From contig JAITLM010000029.1 in NCBI GenBank assembly GCA_031277885.1, positions 1-64,000 of the forward strand: a stretch of 64,000 nt of DNA. Direction: 5' to 3'. Positions within the stretch are counted from its first letter, which is position 1; each line of letters starts with the position of its first letter. Positions 61,200 through 64,000 of this stretch are shown in pieces. Under the pieces are notes generated by a model that worked only from the letters and a program-made list of their open reading frames with translations, had not been told where the DNA came from and did no database searches. Both the position numbers and the translations under genes were made by a program. Source of the DNA: Microbacterium sp. GTDB lineage: Bacteria > Actinomycetota > Actinomycetes > Actinomycetales > Microbacteriaceae.

Positions 61200-62077
61200 G
61201 TGATGGAGGCGTGGAAGACGCGCATCGGCTTGGCCGATGCGCCCTTCACCGCCTGCGAGTACAGCCGGTGGGACTCGTACACGAACCAGCCGCCGAAGAC
61301 CAGCGCGGACACCGTGTAGACCAGGCCCATGCCCGCGACGGGGATGAGCAGCAGCGAGCAGGCCAGCGTCGCCCAGGCGTACAGGATGACCTGCAGCCCG
61401 ACCTGGGACGCGGAGCGGGTGACGCCGAGCATGGGCACGTCCACGTCGTCGTAGTCGTCCTTGTACTTCATCGACAGCGGCCAGTAGTGCGCCGGCGTCC
61501 AGAGGAAGACCAGCACGAAAAGCACGAAGGCCGGCCAGTCCAGAGAGCCGGTGACGGCCGCCCAGCCGATCAGCACCGGGAAGCACCCTGCGATGCCGCC
61601 CCAGATGATGTTCTGCTCGGTGCGGCGCTTCAGGATGAGCGTGTAGATGACCACGTAGAAGAAGATCGCGGCGGCCGACAGCGCGGCGGCGACCCAGTTG
61701 GTGGTCAGCCACAGCCAGACGGTCGAGAGCACGGCGAGCACCCAGGAGAAGATCAGCGCGCCGCGCGGCGAGACCTCGCCGGTCACGAGCGGGCGCTTCT
61801 CGGTGCGGTGCATGTGCGCGTCGATGTCGCGGTCGATGTACATGTTGAACGACGCCGCGGATCCGGCGCTCATCGACCCGCCGATGACGGTCGCCGCCAC
61901 CAGCCAGAGGTTCGGCAGACCGTGCTGCGCGAGGAACATGACGGGCACGGTGGAGACGAGCAGGAGCTCGAGCACGCGCGGCTTGGTCAGCTCGACATAG
62001 GCCTTGATGGTCCGCTTCAGAGAGCGCTCGGCGGCGACGGACTCGATGGTGGTCGCGATGCTGACCGCCTCCTTCAT
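61145..62077 (-). CDS. ctaB: Protoheme IX farnesyltransferase (heme O synthase) CtaB
   Basis: A 310-residue UbiA-type prenyltransferase that attaches a farnesyl group to heme B, giving heme O for CtaA. The first Asp-rich motif is [19 protein letters not shown]. The second lies around [14 protein letters not shown]. Nine or so membrane helices are seen. I choose the ATG at 62077 because the preceding residues are non-coding-like; other possible starts are a GTG at 62083 and an ATG at 62095. TAGGAT about 19 nt upstream could be the -10. Divergent from transketolase. The C-terminus overlaps the small membrane protein gene by 55 nt. Confidence 0.92.
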   Translation of the reverse strand: MKEAVSIATTIESVAAERSLKRTIKAYVELTKPRVLELLLVSTVPVMFLAQHGLPNLWLVAATVIGGSMSAGSAASFNMYIDRDIDAHMHRTEKRPLVTGEVSPRGALIFSWVLAVLSTVWLWLTTNWVAAALSAAAIFFYVVIYTLILKRRTEQNIIWGGIAGCFPVLIGWAAVTGSLDWPAFVLFVLVFLWTPAHYWPLSMKYKDDYDDVDVPMLGVTRSASQVGLQVILYAWATLACSLLLIPVAGMGLVYTVSALVFGGWFVYESHRLYSQAVKGASAKPMRVFHASITYLTLIFVAVAVDPLLPF

Positions 62078-62334
62078 GCGCACACGGGAACGCATCCATC
62101 CTACGCCACGACGGACTCCGGCCTGTCCGCTCCGGTGCCGCCGCGCACCGCCGCCGGTGGCCGTGGGCGGCACCGCGGACGACCGTGCGCAACATAGCGC
62201 CCCGACCGGCCACGCCGGCATGCGACCGCACTATGCTGAAATCACTCGCGCGCCCGTCAACGTGCCACGCCTCCGTGAAGTCGCGGTTGCGCGCTACAGC
62301 CGGGCGCACTCACTGTCTCGGAAAGGGCTCTGGA

Positions 62335-64000
62335 GTGTCGGAACTGCTGTGGGATGAGATCGATCGGCGCGCGGTGGACACCGCCCGGATTCTGGCGGCG
62401 GACGCCGTCCAGAAGGTCGGCAACGGCCATCCCGGAACCGCCATGAGCCTGGCCCCGGTGGCCTATCTGCTCTACCAGCGCGTCCTGCGCCACGACCCGG
62501 CGGACACCCACTGGATCGGCCGCGACCGGTTCATCCTCTCGGTGGGACACTCCTCGCTCACGCAGTACATCCAGCTCTACCTCGGCGGATTCGGCCTCGA
62601 GCTGACGGATCTCGAGGCGCTCCGCACCTGGGGATCGCTCACCCCGGGCCACCCCGAGTACGGGCACACCAAGGGTGTCGAGATCACGACCGGGCCGCTC
62701 GGCCAGGGCCTGGCCTCCGCCGTCGGGTTCGCTTACGCCTCCCGCTACGAGCGCGGCCTGTTCGACCCGGACGCCGCCGCCGGCACGAGCCCCTTCGACC
62801 ACCACGTCTACGTGATCGCCGGTGACGGCGACCTTCAGGAGGGCGTGACGAGCGAGGCGTCCTCGCTCGCCGGCCACCAGCAGCTCGGCAACCTCATCGC
62901 GATCTACGACTCGAACCGCATCTCGATCGAGGGCGACACGAACGTGGCCTTCACCGAGGGGGTGCGCGAGCGCTACGAGTCCTACGGCTGGCAGGTGCAG
63001 CACGTGGACTGGGTGCGCACCGGCACCTACGTCGAGGACGTGAAGGAGCTCTTCGACGCGATCGAGCAGGCGAAGGCGGAGACCTCCAAGCCGTCGCTGA
63101 TCATCCTGAACACGATCATCGGCTGGCCGGCGCCCAACAAGAAGGGCACGGAGTCGGTGCACGGCAACGCCCTCGGCGCGGACGAGGTCGCCGAGACCAA
63201 GGTCGTCCTGGGCTTCGACCCAGAGAAGTCCTTCGTCGTCGAAGAGGCCGTGATCGAGCACACCCGCGAGCTCGGCGCACGTGCGGCCGAGAGCCGCGCC
63301 GTCTGGCAGCAGGGCTTCGACGCCTGGGCCGCGGCCAACCCGGAGCGCAAGGCCCTCCTCGACCGCCTCGAGGCGCACGAGCTCCCCGATGGCATCGAGG
63401 ATGTGCTGCCCGTGTTCGAGGCCGGCACGGAGCTCGCGACCCGCGCCGCGTCCGGCAAGGTCATCAACGCGCTCGCTCCCGAGCTCCCCGAGCTGTGGGG
63501 CGGCTCCGCCGACCTGGCCGGATCCAACAACACCACGATCGCGGGTGCGAAGTCCTTCATCCCCGCGACCTGGTCCACGCACGACTGGGACGGCAGCCCG
63601 TACGGCCGCGTGCTGCACTTCGGCATCCGCGAGCACGCCATGGGCTCGATCCTGAACGGCATCGTCCTGCACGGCCCGACCCGGCCGTTCGGCGGCACCT
63701 TCCTGATCTTCAGCGACTACATGCGTCCCGCGGTGCGCCTCGCCGCCCTCATGAACGTGCCGAGCGTGTTCGTCTGGACGCACGACTCCGTCGCCCTCGG
63801 CGAGGACGGCCCGACCCACCAGCCGATCGAGCAGCTCGCCTCGCTGCGGGCGATCCCCAACCTCGCCGTGGTGCGCCCCGCGGACGGCAACGAGACGGCC
63901 GCCGCCTGGCTCGAGATCCTGCGCCGTCACGGCGGTCCCACCGGGATCGCGCTGACCCGCCAGAACGTGCCGAACTTCGCGCGAGGCACGGGCGCGGCGT
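62335..64000 (+). CDS. tkt: Transketolase (3' end beyond the window)
   Basis: The first 555 residues of a transketolase of about 700, transferring two-carbon units in the pentose phosphate pathway. Thiamine diphosphate-binding motifs are in place: VGNGHPGTAMSLAPVAYLL near residues 27-45, HPEYGHTKGVEITTGPLGQG, and VIAGDGDLQEGVTSEASSLAGH leading to DSNRISIEG. The second domain shows GSADLAGSNNT, FGIREHAMGSI and the HDSVALGEDGPTHQP loop. GTG at 62335 after GGAAAGGGCTCTGGA. The gene runs off the right edge at 64000. It is divergent from ctaB, the usual actinobacterial arrangement. Confidence 0.95.
   Translation, partial: MSELLWDEIDRRAVDTARILAADAVQKVGNGHPGTAMSLAPVAYLLYQRVLRHDPADTHWIGRDRFILSVGHSSLTQYIQLYLGGFGLELTDLEALRTWGSLTPGHPEYGHTKGVEITTGPLGQGLASAVGFAYASRYERGLFDPDAAAGTSPFDHHVYVIAGDGDLQEGVTSEASSLAGHQQLGNLIAIYDSNRISIEGDTNVAFTEGVRERYESYGWQVQHVDWVRTGTYVEDVKELFDAIEQAKAETSKPSLIILNTIIGWPAPNKKGTESVHGNALGADEVAETKVVLGFDPEKSFVVEEAVIEHTRELGARAAESRAVWQQGFDAWAAANPERKALLDRLEAHELPDGIEDVLPVFEAGTELATRAASGKVINALAPELPELWGGSADLAGSNNTTIAGAKSFIPATWSTHDWDGSPYGRVLHFGIREHAMGSILNGIVLHGPTRPFGGTFLIFSDYMRPAVRLAALMNVPSVFVWTHDSVALGEDGPTHQPIEQLASLRAIPNLAVVRPADGNETAAAWLEILRRHGGPTGIALTRQNVPNFARGTGAA

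Overview
This is 64 kb of a high-GC actinobacterial chromosome. It is most likely from the Microbacteriaceae, with Microbacterium or a close relative as best guess. The evidence is the strong G/C bias at third codon positions, the RbpA protein, the PafB/PafC pair, the fkbP-pafBC-tatA-tatC-helY-lnt cluster, the divergent glgA/glgC pair, the BioY-BioM-BioN transporter with a TetR regulator, and the ctaA/ctaB/tkt neighbourhood. Nearly all genes are ordinary chromosomal housekeeping genes. I see no prophage, insertion sequence, CRISPR array or toxin-antitoxin island.

Layout. 1-1.4 kb: an isolated SDR oxidoreductase and a poorly coding stretch. 1.4-7.1 kb: a SpoU-type methyltransferase with a short UvrA-like ATPase, a VOC protein with a mini AraC regulator, an HdeD-like membrane protein and an unusual SDR lacking the catalytic tyrosine. 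7.2-10 kb: NfeD, an SPFH protein, a glycerophosphodiesterase and RbpA. 10-19.8 kb (minus strand): Lnt, HelY helicase, TatC, TatA, PafC, PafB, an FKBP-like lipoprotein, TrmI and a HAD phosphatase, most joined by 4-nt stop/start overlaps. 19.9-32.5 kb: PAC2 protein, UppP, an M20 peptidase, tRNA-Leu(GAG), a VIT1-like transporter, a superfamily 2 helicase, an LCP ligase, an SGNH hydrolase, a SpoU methyltransferase, a Sir2 deacylase, a phosphatase and an MFS permease. 32.5-36.7 kb: a branched-chain-type 2-oxoacid dehydrogenase operon facing an Lrp-type regulator. 36.7-44.9 kb: hydrolases, a DnaQ-like exonuclease, ribosomal protein L31 type B, an ABC ATPase, glgA and glgC back to back, SerB and FabG. 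45-48.8 kb: small membrane proteins, a DUF3099/zinc-binding/SURF1 operon and an ABC-F ATPase. 48.9-51.4 kb: the biotin ECF transporter with its probable regulator BioQ. 51.4-58.2 kb: an MFS permease, a PatB/MalY-type enzyme and the SUF iron-sulfur operon. 58.4-64 kb: ctaA, a two-HTH regulator, a small membrane protein, ctaB and the start of transketolase.

Systems that work together: heme A synthesis and cytochrome oxidase assembly (ctaA, ctaB, SURF1); twin-arginine export (tatA, tatC); glycogen or maltose-1-phosphate synthesis (glgA, glgC); Fe-S assembly (sufB, sufD, sufC, sufT plus a Rieske protein); biotin import under BioQ; and branched-chain 2-oxoacid oxidation under an Lrp-type regulator.

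The most notable signals are not new enzymes. (1) A set of genes starts 6-7 nt after a TAnnnT -10 hexamer with no Shine-Dalgarno, which points to widespread leaderless transcription. (2) Two perfect 13-bp palindromes lie in the bioY/bioQ promoter. (3) A palindrome of about 103 bp lies between SURF1 and the ABC-F gene. (4) The trmI-fkbP-pafBC locus has no pupylation or proteasome genes. (5) Several convergent gene pairs overlap in coding sequence. I found no convincing wholly undescribed multi-gene system.
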